Notes: generated by a model from the sequence alone, not told the origin. A DNA stretch of 64,000 nucleotides from Paenibacillus sambharensis (GCF_003233845.1 NZ_QKRB01000028.1:1-64000); one strand, 5' to 3'; positions 34,601 to 42,779 are shown, numbered from the stretch's first letter. Numbers and translations are program-made.

Positions 34601-34712
34601 AATGACCTTGAATGTCACGCAAGGCTGCTGCTGAGACCGGTACGGTGATCGTCACCGTTAGCACGGCAGCGGCTACCGCCATAGATAACATTCGTCTAAA
34701 TAATGGAATCAA
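31659..34712 (-). CDS. Large SLH-domain surface protein with Ig-like and SwmB-like domains
   Basis: The 1017-residue secreted protein has a signal peptide (LSMAVAAAVLTVTITVPVSAAA) and three SLH domains (first: DIQGHWAGSAIEQWQQYGV; third: GFPDGTFRPRAELTRAEAV), which bind pyruvylated cell-wall polymer. A beta-helix-like region follows (TGNLVVNTPDVLLKNMKIDG, SGSVYVYGGGEHSVIL). After a Pro/Ser/Gly linker come an atrophied Ig-like domain (VTITWQTSAPSIVTETGTV) and SwmB-type modules. TTG 34712 is nine bases after AAGGAGAG on the minus strand; the frame extends upstream to 34766 without an RBS. The cargo function is unknown; it presents domains at the cell surface. Confidence 0.88.
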   Translation of the reverse strand: MIPLFRRMLSMAVAAAVLTVTITVPVSAAALRDIQGHWAGSAIEQWQQYGVVNGHDGKFRPNDALTRAEFAVMLDNIMKYEETATNSFSDLETAKWYAPSILKLNAAGILKGTGGKALPTQHITRQEAAVMLTNTLHLEHNNARTNAFTDQIEIAEWAKASVSSLVSSGALSGFPDGTFRPRAELTRAEAVTIISKLIQELISKPGNYSQHITGNLVVNTPDVLLKNMKIDGNLYVAQGVGSGEITLDDVEISGSVYVYGGGEHSVILNNVEVREALVVNKYDGKIRVLITGDTSVAAVKLESGARLVTKDLTSSGIENVEISADVSANQKIVFDGNFNIVVNHSSRADITVNGTIKEFIANTSINLNGNPELVKITAAQGATVTVNNRPAQPSNGTIPAVNSSEPASSAPSGGTPVIPVINAPGNSTGSTPANPPSSQPDTPPASGGSTPTPPALTVDNVFAAIKQGYLGANKDRTNVFSNLNLMTTLAEYEGVTITWQTSAPSIVTETGTVNRINWNDQFVTLKAVLSGSLTGEITFDLTVRALSTSSVEMTDFIDPYFSPDYPQAYVKNGDIWIRYMLNEPAELYMVVNAVSSHFESSVDSVLRGHTGKDGDAFRVSDWPYFTVDASETNKVHEFNTGVPLLDMKSRIDFVVRDASKNYTSSSVTSIAINKEVTGAYDTFTPYFEKAVINKALDSIYLYYSSESLDLTSVPSVSDYSLNVGQINKVTIHSEGDDWFFPSNYVILSVSGISEEEKDNLSLSYTGTALQDTGHVKNSAPAFAAEPVHFIEEQITSVTVSSDRKTVTAEVNYGWYPGLTPTGVNDPTISVSVDGLDITESSYYDSYGIDGVLYTITFETPLPYGSIGIKLNTSDMVNWAMDPYPAELTFVNEARQIAEPGIPSAKLDNGDIILTFAEGYEFHTYVGLAAGLTIKVGDAEYHLRGYVVQKVTSNLNTLRIDLNDKYTLHVKDAVLQGIQEGQAVQIKYTKLYGNNKFQLADSAGALLPDFDYVNVTAN

Positions 34713-34909
34713 ACTGTTCACTCTCCTTGATGTTAGTACAATTGTCGTAGTGTAAGCCGGGAACAACCATGTATAGTCCTGGGTTTATAGACCTGGCTAT
34801 AGTTGAGCGATCGACTTTCCTAATTAAATATACCTATGATTCTTGAATAGTACAAATATTTTCTTGCTAGTATTTAGCAAGTCTTCGTATAACAATAGCA
34901 GAAAGAAAG

Positions 34910-34954
34910 CAGCCTCCCTGTTAAAGCCTTTAAATGGCTTTAACAGGGAGGCTG
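34910..34954 (-). terminator. Strong Rho-independent terminator of the siderophore operon
   Basis: The 19-bp arms 34910-34928 and 34936-34954 are perfectly complementary with a 7-base loop. On the minus strand the stem is followed by CTTTCTTTCT, placing it just after the ATPase gene. Confidence 0.85.
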
Positions 34955-34974
34955 TATGTATCAGCCTAGGTCAT

Positions 34975-35790
34975 CTACGAAGTACATTGATAATTAACAT
35001 GATGCCGCCCAATGGGCACCACAGACGGGGAACCCGACACGGGGTCCTGGATCACCGTGCTGTCCAGCCCGAAGATGTCTTTGATCAGTGTGCTCGTGAT
35101 AACCTTCGCTGGCTCCCCTTCAGCAACAAGCTTGCCTTGACGGAGCGCAAAGATATGATCTGCGTACCGGGCAGACAAGTTGATGTCATGGAGCACCATG
35201 ACAATCGTTGTACCGCGCTTGCGGTTCAGGTCCGTGAGCAAATCAAGAATTTCAACCTGGTAGGTGATATCTAGGAAGGTTGTCGGCTCGTCCAGGAATA
35301 GAATGTCTGTTTGCTGTGCCAGCGCCATAGCAATCCAGACACGCTGTCTCTGGCCGCCTGACAGCTCATCAATATTACGGTTAGCAAGCTCCGTAATGTT
35401 CATGATTTCCATCGCTTCGGCGACGGCTTCGGCATCCTTCCTCGTCCATCCGCTGAGCAGAGACTGGTGTGGGAATCTTCCCCGTCCAACCAAATCCGCT
35501 ACTGAAATCCCTTCGGGAACAGTAGGGGACTGCGGCAGCAGACCGAGAACGCGAGCCAGCTGCTTGGTCGGGATTTTGCCCAGCGGTCTGCCGTCAAGTG
35601 TTATACTGCCCGATTCGGGCTTAATAAGCCTTGCTAGTGTTTTCAGTAGCGTTGATTTGCCGCAGGCATTCGCGCCAATCATAACGCTTATTTTATTGCT
35701 GGGAATCACCAGGCTGACGTCATGGATAATCGTCTTCTGATCATAGCCGGCAACAATATGCTCAGCTTGTAACAGGTGTGAGGATGGCAT
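34975..35790 (-). CDS. Iron-siderophore ABC transporter, ATP-binding protein
   Basis: The 271-residue FecE/YusV-type ATPase has Walker A GANACGKSTLLKT, signature LSGGQRQRVWIAMAL, Walker B ILFLDEPTTFLD and the H-loop VMVLHDINLSARYADH. The C-terminal SGSPSVVPIGRH is typical of siderophore ATPases. It is the last gene of the minus-strand operon; its ATG touches the stop of the upstream permease. It energises uptake of a ferric siderophore. Confidence 0.92.
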   Translation of the reverse strand: MPSSHLLQAEHIVAGYDQKTIIHDVSLVIPSNKISVMIGANACGKSTLLKTLARLIKPESGSITLDGRPLGKIPTKQLARVLGLLPQSPTVPEGISVADLVGRGRFPHQSLLSGWTRKDAEAVAEAMEIMNITELANRNIDELSGGQRQRVWIAMALAQQTDILFLDEPTTFLDITYQVEILDLLTDLNRKRGTTIVMVLHDINLSARYADHIFALRQGKLVAEGEPAKVITSTLIKDIFGLDSTVIQDPVSGSPSVVPIGRHHVNYQCTS

Positions 35791-36821
35791 TATAAATCTC
35801 CCTTTCGGTTCATACGGATGAGCAGGTAGATCAGGTAGGGTGCCCCAAGTATTCCGGTAATGATACCCGCTGGGTATCTCACCTCGAAAGCGAATTGGCC
35901 GACCAGATCCGCCGCCAGAACCAGATTCACGCCAACCAGACCTGCCGGAATGATCGCTGAGAGGCCGGTTCCTACCAAGGCTTTTGCAATCGGTCCCGCA
36001 AGAAAAGCGACGAAGGCGATAGGACCTGTTACGGCGGTTGCTATCGCAATCATGCAGACTGAACCGACAATAAGAACCATTCGAGTCTTGTCCGTATTCA
36101 CCCCGAGGGAAGCGGCGGATTGCTCTCCAAGCTCTAATATGCTGAGATGCTTCATTAGCACAATAAGAACTGGAACACAGATCAGAACCGTAATTATAAG
36201 AGGCGGCAGTTCGTGCATCTGGGAACCGTTAAGGCTGCCGCTGAGCCATCTTAGGGCTGCTGGTACATCGGGCTCCGCGCTGACGAGCAGAAGATAGGAT
36301 ATAACAGCGTTCAGCATGGCCTGCATGCCTATGCCGATCAGGATTAATCGCCCAATTGAGAAGGTTCTTCCCCTGGAAAAGGTGTAAATCAAGAGAGCGG
36401 TAGCAAGACCGGCAATTACCGAAGCAATCGATACTATCGAATCGCTAGTATGAAGGATGACGATACAAAAGACCGCCGCCGCACTGGAGCCTGTCGTGAT
36501 ACCGAGCACATTCGGGTTAGCGAGTGGGTTGCGCAGCATCGTCTGAAATACGCTCCCGCCCATGCCGAAAGCAAACCCGGCAAAGAGGCCTGCCAGCATT
36601 CTTGGGAGCCTTATCGTATTCACGGCAAAGGACACACCCTTAATCTGTTCTCCCAGCAGCGTCCTGATGACATCCTGTACTGGATAGATGGTGTTGCCGA
36701 GTAGCAGCATGGCACAGCAGAGCACACATGAAACGGCCGCAAGAGAGCCGGTCACAATAATCCAGCGGCGGCGGCGCTGCTGTCTGCCCGCCATAATCAA
36801 CGTCATCGAATTATTCATCAT
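35790..36821 (-). CDS. Iron-siderophore ABC transporter permease (FecCD family), subunit 2
   Basis: This FecCD permease of 343 residues and about ten helices includes GNTIYPVQDVIRTLLGE, NTIRLPRMLAGLFAGFAFGMGGSVFQ and RNPLANPNVLGITTGSSAAA; these are family signatures near the N-terminus. Its second half carries TGPIAFVAFLAGPIAKALVG. ATG 36821 overlaps the previous stop as ATGA and is chosen over the longer upstream frame. Together with the next permease it forms the membrane channel. Confidence 0.92.
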   Translation of the reverse strand: MMNNSMTLIMAGRQQRRRRWIIVTGSLAAVSCVLCCAMLLLGNTIYPVQDVIRTLLGEQIKGVSFAVNTIRLPRMLAGLFAGFAFGMGGSVFQTMLRNPLANPNVLGITTGSSAAAVFCIVILHTSDSIVSIASVIAGLATALLIYTFSRGRTFSIGRLILIGIGMQAMLNAVISYLLLVSAEPDVPAALRWLSGSLNGSQMHELPPLIITVLICVPVLIVLMKHLSILELGEQSAASLGVNTDKTRMVLIVGSVCMIAIATAVTGPIAFVAFLAGPIAKALVGTGLSAIIPAGLVGVNLVLAADLVGQFAFEVRYPAGIITGILGAPYLIYLLIRMNRKGDL

Positions 36822-37858
36822 AGTGACCGCACTTTCGCTTTCATCGCTAGAATGATTAGTATTGGAGCACCAATAAACGCCGTCACCACACCGACCTCCA
36901 GCTCTCCCGGACTGCCGACCAGCCGGCCGCATACATCAGAGATTGTAAGAATAATGGCTCCAGAAATTGCGGACATCGGTATAACGTAACGCAGATCAGG
37001 ACCAATCATAAGGCGAATGATATGCGTAGATAGCAGCCCGACAAAACCGATAGGCCCTGCCAGCGCAGTGGCTGCCCCGCATAAGAGAACGCCCCCGAAG
37101 GCCGCAGCGAGCCTCAAGAAACCTGTACGAACGCCTAATCCGGCAGCCGCTTCGTCGCCTAGTGCCAATGCATTGAGCGCAGAGGCAGACAGGATTCCAA
37201 TCAACAGGCCAACGACCAGGAAGGGGATAAACGTGCTGACTGAGCTCCAGCTGCCGGCTCCTACGCTGCCCACCTGCCAAAAGCGGAATTGGTCCATGAC
37301 ATAGGAGCGTGGAATCATGACGGCGATTACCAGAGAAGACAGGGCGGCGCTTGTAGCGGCACCAGCCAGTACCAGCTTAAGGGGCGTAGCGCCGCCGCGT
37401 CCCATGGAGCCGATCCCGAATACGAAGATTGCGGTAATCATAGCTCCGGCCAGCGCAAACCAGATATATTGACTGGCCGTGTTAATGTTTAAGAATGCAA
37501 CTCCGCAGACCACAAATAGGGATGCGCCTGTGTTCACGCCCAGAATGCTGGGGTCTGCTATGGGATTGCGCGTAACCGCCTGCATCAGAGCACCGGATAC
37601 GCCGAGTGCCGCACCGCAGAATAAACTAAATACGGTTCGGGGAATTCGCTTGCGCACCACGTTAGCCTCGTAGGAGTTTGCATCCGGGCTAGTTAATCCG
37701 TTGATCAGCTCCTGAAAGCTCACCGGCCTGGAACCCAGGACAAGAGAGGCTAACACGCACAAGCCAAGCAGGACAAAACAACTCACCAGGACCAGTGTAA
37801 AGTGCCTTGGAATATGCGGTTTCAGCAGGCTGGCTTGTACATTAAGTGAACTATTCAT
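36818..37858 (-). CDS. Iron-siderophore ABC transporter permease (FecCD family), subunit 1
   Basis: The 346-residue FecCD permease contains VRKRIPRTVFSLFCGAALGVSGALMQ and RNPIADPSILGVNTGASL, then AGPIGFVGLLSTHIIRLMIG and a final hydrophobic segment FIGAPILIILAMK. Its start shares eight bases with the end of the binding-protein gene and its end overlaps the second permease by four, so the operon is tightly coupled. Confidence 0.92.
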   Translation of the reverse strand: MNSSLNVQASLLKPHIPRHFTLVLVSCFVLLGLCVLASLVLGSRPVSFQELINGLTSPDANSYEANVVRKRIPRTVFSLFCGAALGVSGALMQAVTRNPIADPSILGVNTGASLFVVCGVAFLNINTASQYIWFALAGAMITAIFVFGIGSMGRGGATPLKLVLAGAATSAALSSLVIAVMIPRSYVMDQFRFWQVGSVGAGSWSSVSTFIPFLVVGLLIGILSASALNALALGDEAAAGLGVRTGFLRLAAAFGGVLLCGAATALAGPIGFVGLLSTHIIRLMIGPDLRYVIPMSAISGAIILTISDVCGRLVGSPGELEVGVVTAFIGAPILIILAMKAKVRSL

Positions 37859-38966
37859 TTAGCTTGTCAACGGCTCCTCCAATTAATTCCAGGTACTCGT
37901 CTATGGTGTAAGCAATCGCCAGCGGATTCGGGTTACCGGCAGCCGCAAGTGGTGTGTTATCTCCGATAAGCACAACAGACCCCCGTTTAATCGCCGCAAT
38001 CTGGCCAAGCACCGGATCAGCTTTTACCGCTTTGTACAGGCTTTCGTCACCATAAGCAATCAGAATATCAGCATCGTTCAGAATATCCGCATTCTCAGCG
38101 CTTAAGGTCAGTGCGAAGCCGGTCTTATCCGTGATTTGGCTTGTCACACTCTCAGGGTATTCCATTCCCAGCTCAAGCAGGAAAGCAGCGCGCGGGTCTG
38201 CAGGTGTGTACACATAAACGGTGGACAGATCGTTAGCCGAGAAGCTGACCCAGGCAACCTTCTTGCCCTGCATGTCAGGGTACTCGCCGGCCTTTTCCTT
38301 GATCAGGTTCTCCGTGTCCTTAATGAGCTGTTCGCCTTCTGCCTTCATGCCCATTCCAGCTGCATTTTGAATGACCTGCTCACGCCACGTGATGACCCAC
38401 GGCTCTGTCTGATAGGCTACAACCGGCGCGATTTGACTCAGAATATCATAATCTTCCTGCGTAATACCGGAGTAGGCTGCCAGAATGACATCCGGGTTGG
38501 CATCCGAAATAGCTTCAAAGTCCAGTCCATCTGTATCCTGGAAAACATTTGGCTGCTCTGCACCAAGCTCCTTGAGCTTGGCCGCTGTCCAAGGCAGCAG
38601 TCCGCTGTCATCCTGAACGCCATAGTTCGCTGCCGAGAAGCCGACAGGGACTACGCCGAGAGCGAGAGCAACGTCATGATTTGCCCACTGAATAGTAACC
38701 ACTCGTTCAGGCTTGCTCTCTATGACAGCTTCGCCGAAGGCGTGCTTGATTACAATCGGATATTCAGCGGCTGCTGCTTCAGCATCAGCTGTTTCGTTAT
38801 TGGAAGGAGCTGGATCAGCCGTATTGTTCTCAGCTGCTGCCGGCTTAGATGCTGAGTTCGCTTGCTGGTCCGAATTGGATTGCCCGCTTGAACACCCAAC
38901 CAGCAGAATCATAATCAAAGCCGATATAACCATTGTTTTTAACTTGTTGTTCTGTTTGAAAATCAT
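37851..38966 (-). CDS. Iron-siderophore substrate-binding lipoprotein
   Basis: This 371-residue protein has a lipoprotein signal with lipobox LVGC and a Ser/Asn/Ala-rich linker. The FhuD/FepB-type binding domain follows: IVIKHAFGEAVIESKPERVVTIQWANHDVALALGVVPVG, then DGLDFEAISDANPDVILAAYSG and NADILNDADILIAYG. It resembles YfiY-type binding proteins. ATG 38966 was chosen over longer frames because GATGGGGAC lies just upstream. It is anchored outside the membrane and hands ferric siderophore to the two permeases. A Fur box overlaps the promoter. Confidence 0.92.
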   Translation of the reverse strand: MIFKQNNKLKTMVISALIMILLVGCSSGQSNSDQQANSASKPAAAENNTADPAPSNNETADAEAAAAEYPIVIKHAFGEAVIESKPERVVTIQWANHDVALALGVVPVGFSAANYGVQDDSGLLPWTAAKLKELGAEQPNVFQDTDGLDFEAISDANPDVILAAYSGITQEDYDILSQIAPVVAYQTEPWVITWREQVIQNAAGMGMKAEGEQLIKDTENLIKEKAGEYPDMQGKKVAWVSFSANDLSTVYVYTPADPRAAFLLELGMEYPESVTSQITDKTGFALTLSAENADILNDADILIAYGDESLYKAVKADPVLGQIAAIKRGSVVLIGDNTPLAAAGNPNPLAIAYTIDEYLELIGGAVDKLNE

Positions 38967-39009
38967 TTGTGTCCCCATCCTTATCATGTTTGTAGTTTGT
39001 TTCCCTTGT

Positions 39010-39038
39010 TTGATAATGATTATCATTAACATTGACAA
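39010..39038 (-). promoter_or_regulatory. Sigma-A promoter of the siderophore operon
   Basis: On the minus strand TTGTCA (39038-39033) and TATCAA (39015-39010) are separated by exactly 17 bases. The start site would fall about 40 bases before the binding-protein ATG. Confidence 0.7.
39011..39025. promoter_or_regulatory. Fur box (perfect 7-1-7)
   Basis: TGATAATGATTATCA matches the Bacillus 7-1-7 Fur consensus TGATAATNATTATCA at every position and lies on the -10 and spacer of the promoter. Iron-loaded Fur is expected to repress the importer. Confidence 0.9.
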
Positions 39039-39123
39039 TGGTATATATTACTTGCCGCTTTGTCAATGGAATTTTTATTACAGCAAGATTCGGAAAGTCA
39101 CGGTGAGCAGAGGATGGTATGCT

Positions 39124-39171
39124 GCAATTGTCGCATAACACAGAGCAGCGATAGGAAGCGACAATAATTGC
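39124..39171. repeat. Imperfect hairpin upstream of 39191
   Basis: GCAATTGTCGC (39124-39134) pairs with GCGACAATAATTGC (39158-39171) apart from a 3-base bulge. It lies between the Fur-controlled operon and a gene remnant; role unknown. Confidence 0.35.
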
Positions 39172-39190
39172 GTTATTTGGAGGAAAGAAA

Positions 39191-39391
39191 GTGAAAATTA
39201 CAGCAGCGGTTCTCATTCGTGTGGCGGGCTTATGTGCAGTGTTGGCGGGGATCCTGGACGTTGTCATTCAATTCACCCGGCAGACAGGCTCTCTTCCGTC
39301 AGACAGTGTCTCTTCCGTCAGTAAAATTCCCTTCCATGCATTTCCAAGATATTCTATACTTATTATAATGCTGGGGTATAGAAGGGACTAG
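39191..39391 (+). pseudogene. N-terminal remnant of a membrane protein
   Basis: GTG 39191 after TGGAGGAAAGAAA starts one clear membrane helix (VLIRVAGLCAVLAGILDVVIQF), after which the sequence becomes low-information and includes a tandem 19-bp duplication (39284-39321). The ORF ends at 39391. It resembles the first helix of a larger multi-pass protein whose remainder is lost. Confidence 0.55.
39284..39321 (+). repeat. Tandem 19-bp duplication
   Basis: Two adjacent copies, 39284-39302 and 39303-39321, match at 17 of 19 positions and share CTCTTCCGTCAG. The duplication lies within the membrane-protein remnant. Confidence 0.75.
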
Positions 39392-39400
39392 GCGATTCTT

Positions 39401-40289
39401 ATGGAAACTATGAAAAGTATCGAAGATATTGTAGGGAAACATATGCAGGAACAACCGTTTTCGGGTGCAGTTGCAGCCGTTAGCAGCCATAATGGACAAA
39501 GATACGAAGCGGCCCGCGGCTATGCCAATCGGAGTGAGGAGACCGATAATACGGTAAACACGAGATTCGGCATCGCTTCTGGGTGTAAAATTTTCACAGC
39601 CGTTGCTATTTGTCAGTTAGTGGAGCGGGGAGAGCTATCATTTGATTCGCTGCTGAGCGATTGCCTCGACATCTCGTTTCCAAACTTTGATCCTGCCATA
39701 AATATACATCACCTGCTGACCCAGCAGCCAATTTTCATACAGCAATGCAGGCTATATCCTGTTAGGGCTGATTGTCGAGCAGGTGTCTGGAATAAACTTT
39801 GCTTCTTACGTGGAGAAAAAAATTTTCGCGACAGCCGGAATGGCTGACTCGGGATATTTCAGAATGGATCAGCTGCCGAGGCATACGGCTGTTGGCTATA
39901 TCGATCAGGGCACTACGTGGCGATCCAACATTTATTCCGTACCTGTAAAAGGCGGGCCGGATGGCGGAGCCTTCTCTACCGTGCAGGATCTGGAGAAATT
40001 CTGGAAGGCCTTGCTCGGTAACCAGCTGTTATCAGCTGACTATACCGGTCTTATGCTGACTCCTCATCTGCAGGATAATGATTTTGTCCATTATGGATAT
40101 GGCGTGTGGATATTGAAGCTGAATGAGAAGATTTTCAAGTATTTTATAATGGGCAGTGATCCGGGTGTGAGCATGCAGTCTTCGGTGTATCCTGGCCCAG
40201 ATCTGCAGATACATATTATCTCTAATACGAATAACGGAGCCGATTCTCTGGCCCGAACTATTGATGAATGGGCGTATGGAGAGCTATGA
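39401..40289 (+). pseudogene. Beta-lactamase-family serine hydrolase with internal deletion
   Basis: The N-terminal half shows the SxxK motif of class C/penicillin-binding-like serine hydrolases (RFGIASGCKIFTAVAICQLVERG) and reaches INIHHLLTQ. It then jumps at about 39728 into another frame at the family's YxN motif (FSYSNAGYILLGLIVEQVSG), which continues to TAG 40287 (KGGPDGGAFSTVQDLEKFW, YGYGVWI). The tens of residues normally between HLLTHTSG and YSN are missing, so an internal deletion changed the frame. The product from ATG 39401 would be inactive. Confidence 0.8.
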
Positions 40290-40323
40290 TAAGCAGCGAA
40301 TGAGAAAAGATGTGGTATGTGAA

Positions 40324-40767
40324 ATGAAGAAAATAATAATGGTCTGCATAGCGGTGGTGCTGCTTATCCCGGTCTTAATAGGTGTGTACGTATATCGAAT
40401 TGGCTTTCTTGATGATGAGCAATCCACCACAACAATTGAGATTTCCCATATACCTGCTGCCATGTACAGCACAGCAGAGCCGATAATGCCTGACTGGGAG
40501 GTTAAGAAGGTTACAGCCTACAACGATGGTTTTGTGTCACCTACTTGTACCCTATATTTTACGAATGATGTTGAGTTGTTACTTTCTACTAGCCCGGTGA
40601 CTTATTCGGGTATGTATCAACTCCTAGTCAATACTAGCCTTTATGAAGCCTATGTAGATGAACAGGATGCGGTATTTCAATATTTTTCCGGCGGGTATTA
40701 CTACTCTTTCAAGACGAAGAGGGGGACTAATGAACAACTTGTACAGCAGTATATAATGTCACTATAA
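40324..40767 (+). CDS. Membrane-anchored or secreted hypothetical protein
   Basis: This 147-residue protein has an N-terminal hydrophobic segment (KKIIMVCIAVVLLIPVLIGVYVY) and an extracellular part with Tyr/Phe-rich strands (CTLYFTNDVELLLST, VFQYFSGGYYYSF). The frame opens at 40261 inside the preceding pseudogene; ATG 40324 best fits the hydrophobic start, although its RBS is weak. Function unknown. Confidence 0.5.
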   Translation: MKKIIMVCIAVVLLIPVLIGVYVYRIGFLDDEQSTTTIEISHIPAAMYSTAEPIMPDWEVKKVTAYNDGFVSPTCTLYFTNDVELLLSTSPVTYSGMYQLLVNTSLYEAYVDEQDAVFQYFSGGYYYSFKTKRGTNEQLVQQYIMSL

Positions 40768-40799
40768 TCAGATATTAATCACGGATTCAGAAGGAGTTG

Positions 40800-41495
40800 A
40801 TGGTATTGCAGAGCGCTAAGATTATGTCCCTGAATGTCGGCACGCCGGCTCCGCTGGTTCATGGCAAGAAGGAAGTTATGAGCGGGATCGTGAAGCGGCC
40901 TGTAACAGAGCCAGTGTGGCTGTCGATGACCAATTTAGAGGGTGATGAACAGGCTGATCTGGTCCACCACGGCGGAGTCGACAAAGCGGTATGCGTGTAT
41001 CCCTATGAGCACTACGCTTATTGGGAGCGTGAGCTTAATAGGACATTAGAATTTGGTGCATTCGGTGAGAATCTGACTACGCAGGGAGCGGCCGAGCAGG
41101 ACATAAGCATTGGGGATATCTTCCGGATTGGGGAAGCGGTTGTACAGGTTAGCCAGCCGCGTCAGCCGTGCTTCAAGCTGTCTGCCAAATATGGCGTTCC
41201 CGAGCTGCCGGTCATGGTGCAGAATACGGGGTATACGGGTTACTATTTCCGTGTCCTTCAGGAAGGTGCGGTCAGGAGCGGAGATGAGCTTGTCCTGGTT
41301 GACAAACATCCAGGCAGCATCACGGTTTCCTTCTCCAACCAGATCATGCACCATGACAAGAAGAACGAGGAAGCAATCAGGCAAATTCTGGCCGTTGACG
41401 CCTTGTCTGGCAGCTGGCGGGAAACTCTTGCGAAGCGGCTGGATGGCTTCAGCAGCGATACACAGGAGCGATTGACCGGGCAGAAAGGAGAGTAA
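40800..41495 (+). CDS. MOSC-domain protein (YiiM-like)
   Basis: This 231-residue MOSC protein includes AKIMSLNVGTPAPLVHGKKEVMSGI, the conserved GDEQADLVHHGGVDKAVCVYP and the catalytic-type cysteine in QPRQPCFKLSAK, near residue 122. YiiM-type enzymes reduce N-hydroxylated bases using molybdenum cofactor. A 3-alpha C-terminal domain (NEEAIRQILAVDALSGSW) matches the family. AAGGAG lies 3 bases before ATG 40800 and 9 bases before TTG 40806, so either could initiate. The following lipoprotein starts immediately after the stop. Confidence 0.9.
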   Translation: MVLQSAKIMSLNVGTPAPLVHGKKEVMSGIVKRPVTEPVWLSMTNLEGDEQADLVHHGGVDKAVCVYPYEHYAYWERELNRTLEFGAFGENLTTQGAAEQDISIGDIFRIGEAVVQVSQPRQPCFKLSAKYGVPELPVMVQNTGYTGYYFRVLQEGAVRSGDELVLVDKHPGSITVSFSNQIMHHDKKNEEAIRQILAVDALSGSWRETLAKRLDGFSSDTQERLTGQKGE

Positions 41496-41984
41496 ATGAG
41501 CAGAATTGCGTCATTCTCGATGTGTCTGGTGATGATCTGTGTCCTCTTGCTTGCCTGCGGGAAGAAAGAGGAGCAGGAGGTATCTCTAGAGGCATCGGTG
41601 CTGCCGTTAACAGATGAACAATACGATAAAATAAGAACTAGTGGTCTGCCAAACCCTGTCAAGGATGATTTTCGAAAAGTCACCGTGCATGTTGAAGCCC
41701 GGCATTTAACAGATTCAGAAGCCGTTATTGATGGCCCGGAATTCTCGAAATGGCAGCAAAGTATCGATTCTTATGATCAGACAGACAGATTTTGGGATGG
41801 CAGTTCTTCGGATACAGCAACTTCCTATACGAGCGAGATTATTATTTATTCAAAAGGCTTGAGTGACGAGGATATCAAGAAGGCATTCAGCGAGGTTGCA
41901 ATTAGTGTTCCTGCTGCTAAGGAAGACGGACGGACGAGAGTCTACCATGTCAGTGACTACTTTGTTTTTGATTATACTGATTAA
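41496..41984 (+). CDS. Lipoprotein of unknown function
   Basis: The 162-residue protein has a signal ending in lipobox LLAC (near residue 21). Its soluble part contains LTDEQYDKIRTSGLPNPVKDDF and a C-terminal YHVSDYFVFDYTD. The ATG directly follows the MOSC stop (TAA-ATG), with AGAAAGGAG as RBS in the previous gene, so the two are co-translated. The family is not recognised. Confidence 0.65.
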   Translation: MSRIASFSMCLVMICVLLLACGKKEEQEVSLEASVLPLTDEQYDKIRTSGLPNPVKDDFRKVTVHVEARHLTDSEAVIDGPEFSKWQQSIDSYDQTDRFWDGSSSDTATSYTSEIIIYSKGLSDEDIKKAFSEVAISVPAAKEDGRTRVYHVSDYFVFDYTD

Positions 41985-42018
41985 CTGCTGACCTACTATT
42001 AGCTTGGAGGAGAAAGAC

Positions 42019-42696
42019 ATGGAAGCGAAACGGATTGCAGCCGAGAAGGCTGCTGCCTATGTACAGGACAATATGGTGGTCGGCTTGGGTACTGGATCGA
42101 CTGCATATTGGGCTATTGAATATCTCGGGAAGCGGGTTAGTGAAGGTCTTAACATTCGTGCGATAGCTACATCCTTCCAGTCGGAAGAGCAGGCGAGGAA
42201 GCTGGGAATACCTATCGTTCAATTCGCAGACATTGAGCAGATTGACATCACAATAGATGGTGCGGATGAGGTAGATGAGCAGTTCAATCTGATCAAAGGC
42301 GGCGGGGGAGCTTTGCTGCGGGAGAAGATCGTTGCTGCGGCCAGCAAGCAGATGATTGTTATCGTAGATGAGTCCAAATTAGTTGGCACATTGGGCAAAT
42401 TTCCTCTGCCTGTCGAGATTGTAAAATTCGGATTCGAGATGACGATGAAGAAGCTAGGCAAGCTTGGCTGCGAGCTGCGCTTAAGAATGAAGGATAATGA
42501 AGTCTACCTGACTGACAACGGCAACTATATTGTTGATTGTCATTTTGGGAGCATTACGGAACCCGAACGGCTCCATCAGCTGATTAATCTGATTCCTGGT
42601 GTGGTCGACAATGGGCTATTCATTAATATGACCCGGCATGTCATAGCAGGTTATAGGAGCGGGAACATTGAGGAACTGGTGAAGAAGGATACATAG
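42019..42696 (+). CDS. rpiA: Ribose-5-phosphate isomerase A
   Basis: The enzyme has 225 residues and interconverts ribose-5-phosphate and ribulose-5-phosphate in the pentose phosphate pathway. Clear family motifs are VVGLGTGSTAYWAIEYL near the N-terminus, DITIDGADEVDEQFNLIKGGGGALLREKIVA in the centre (catalytic Asp and Glu/Lys region), and LPVEIVKFGFEM. ATG 42019 follows TTGGAGGAGAAAGAC. It is 34 bp after a lipoprotein gene but has its own terminator; the neighbours do not suggest a sugar operon. Confidence 0.95.
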   Translation: MEAKRIAAEKAAAYVQDNMVVGLGTGSTAYWAIEYLGKRVSEGLNIRAIATSFQSEEQARKLGIPIVQFADIEQIDITIDGADEVDEQFNLIKGGGGALLREKIVAAASKQMIVIVDESKLVGTLGKFPLPVEIVKFGFEMTMKKLGKLGCELRLRMKDNEVYLTDNGNYIVDCHFGSITEPERLHQLINLIPGVVDNGLFINMTRHVIAGYRSGNIEELVKKDT

Positions 42697-42724
42697 CAGA
42701 GTGGCCCTGATCAAAAATGCAGCG

Positions 42725-42747
42725 AAGCCCGCCAATCGGCGGGCTTT
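42725..42747 (+). terminator. Rho-independent terminator after rpiA
   Basis: AAGCCCGCC-aatc-GGCGGGCTT is a perfect 9-bp stem. The short T run (TTTGTG) is modest. It separates rpiA from the convergent 42780-44057 gene. Confidence 0.8.
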
Positions 42748-42779
42748 GTGCTTAAGGCAAGCCTATTGCAGCTTGAGTA

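Noticed and set aside
34712-34766. Longer start for the SLH protein
   Set aside because: The extension lacks an RBS, whereas TTG 34712 has AAGGAGAG at correct spacing and directly precedes the signal peptide.
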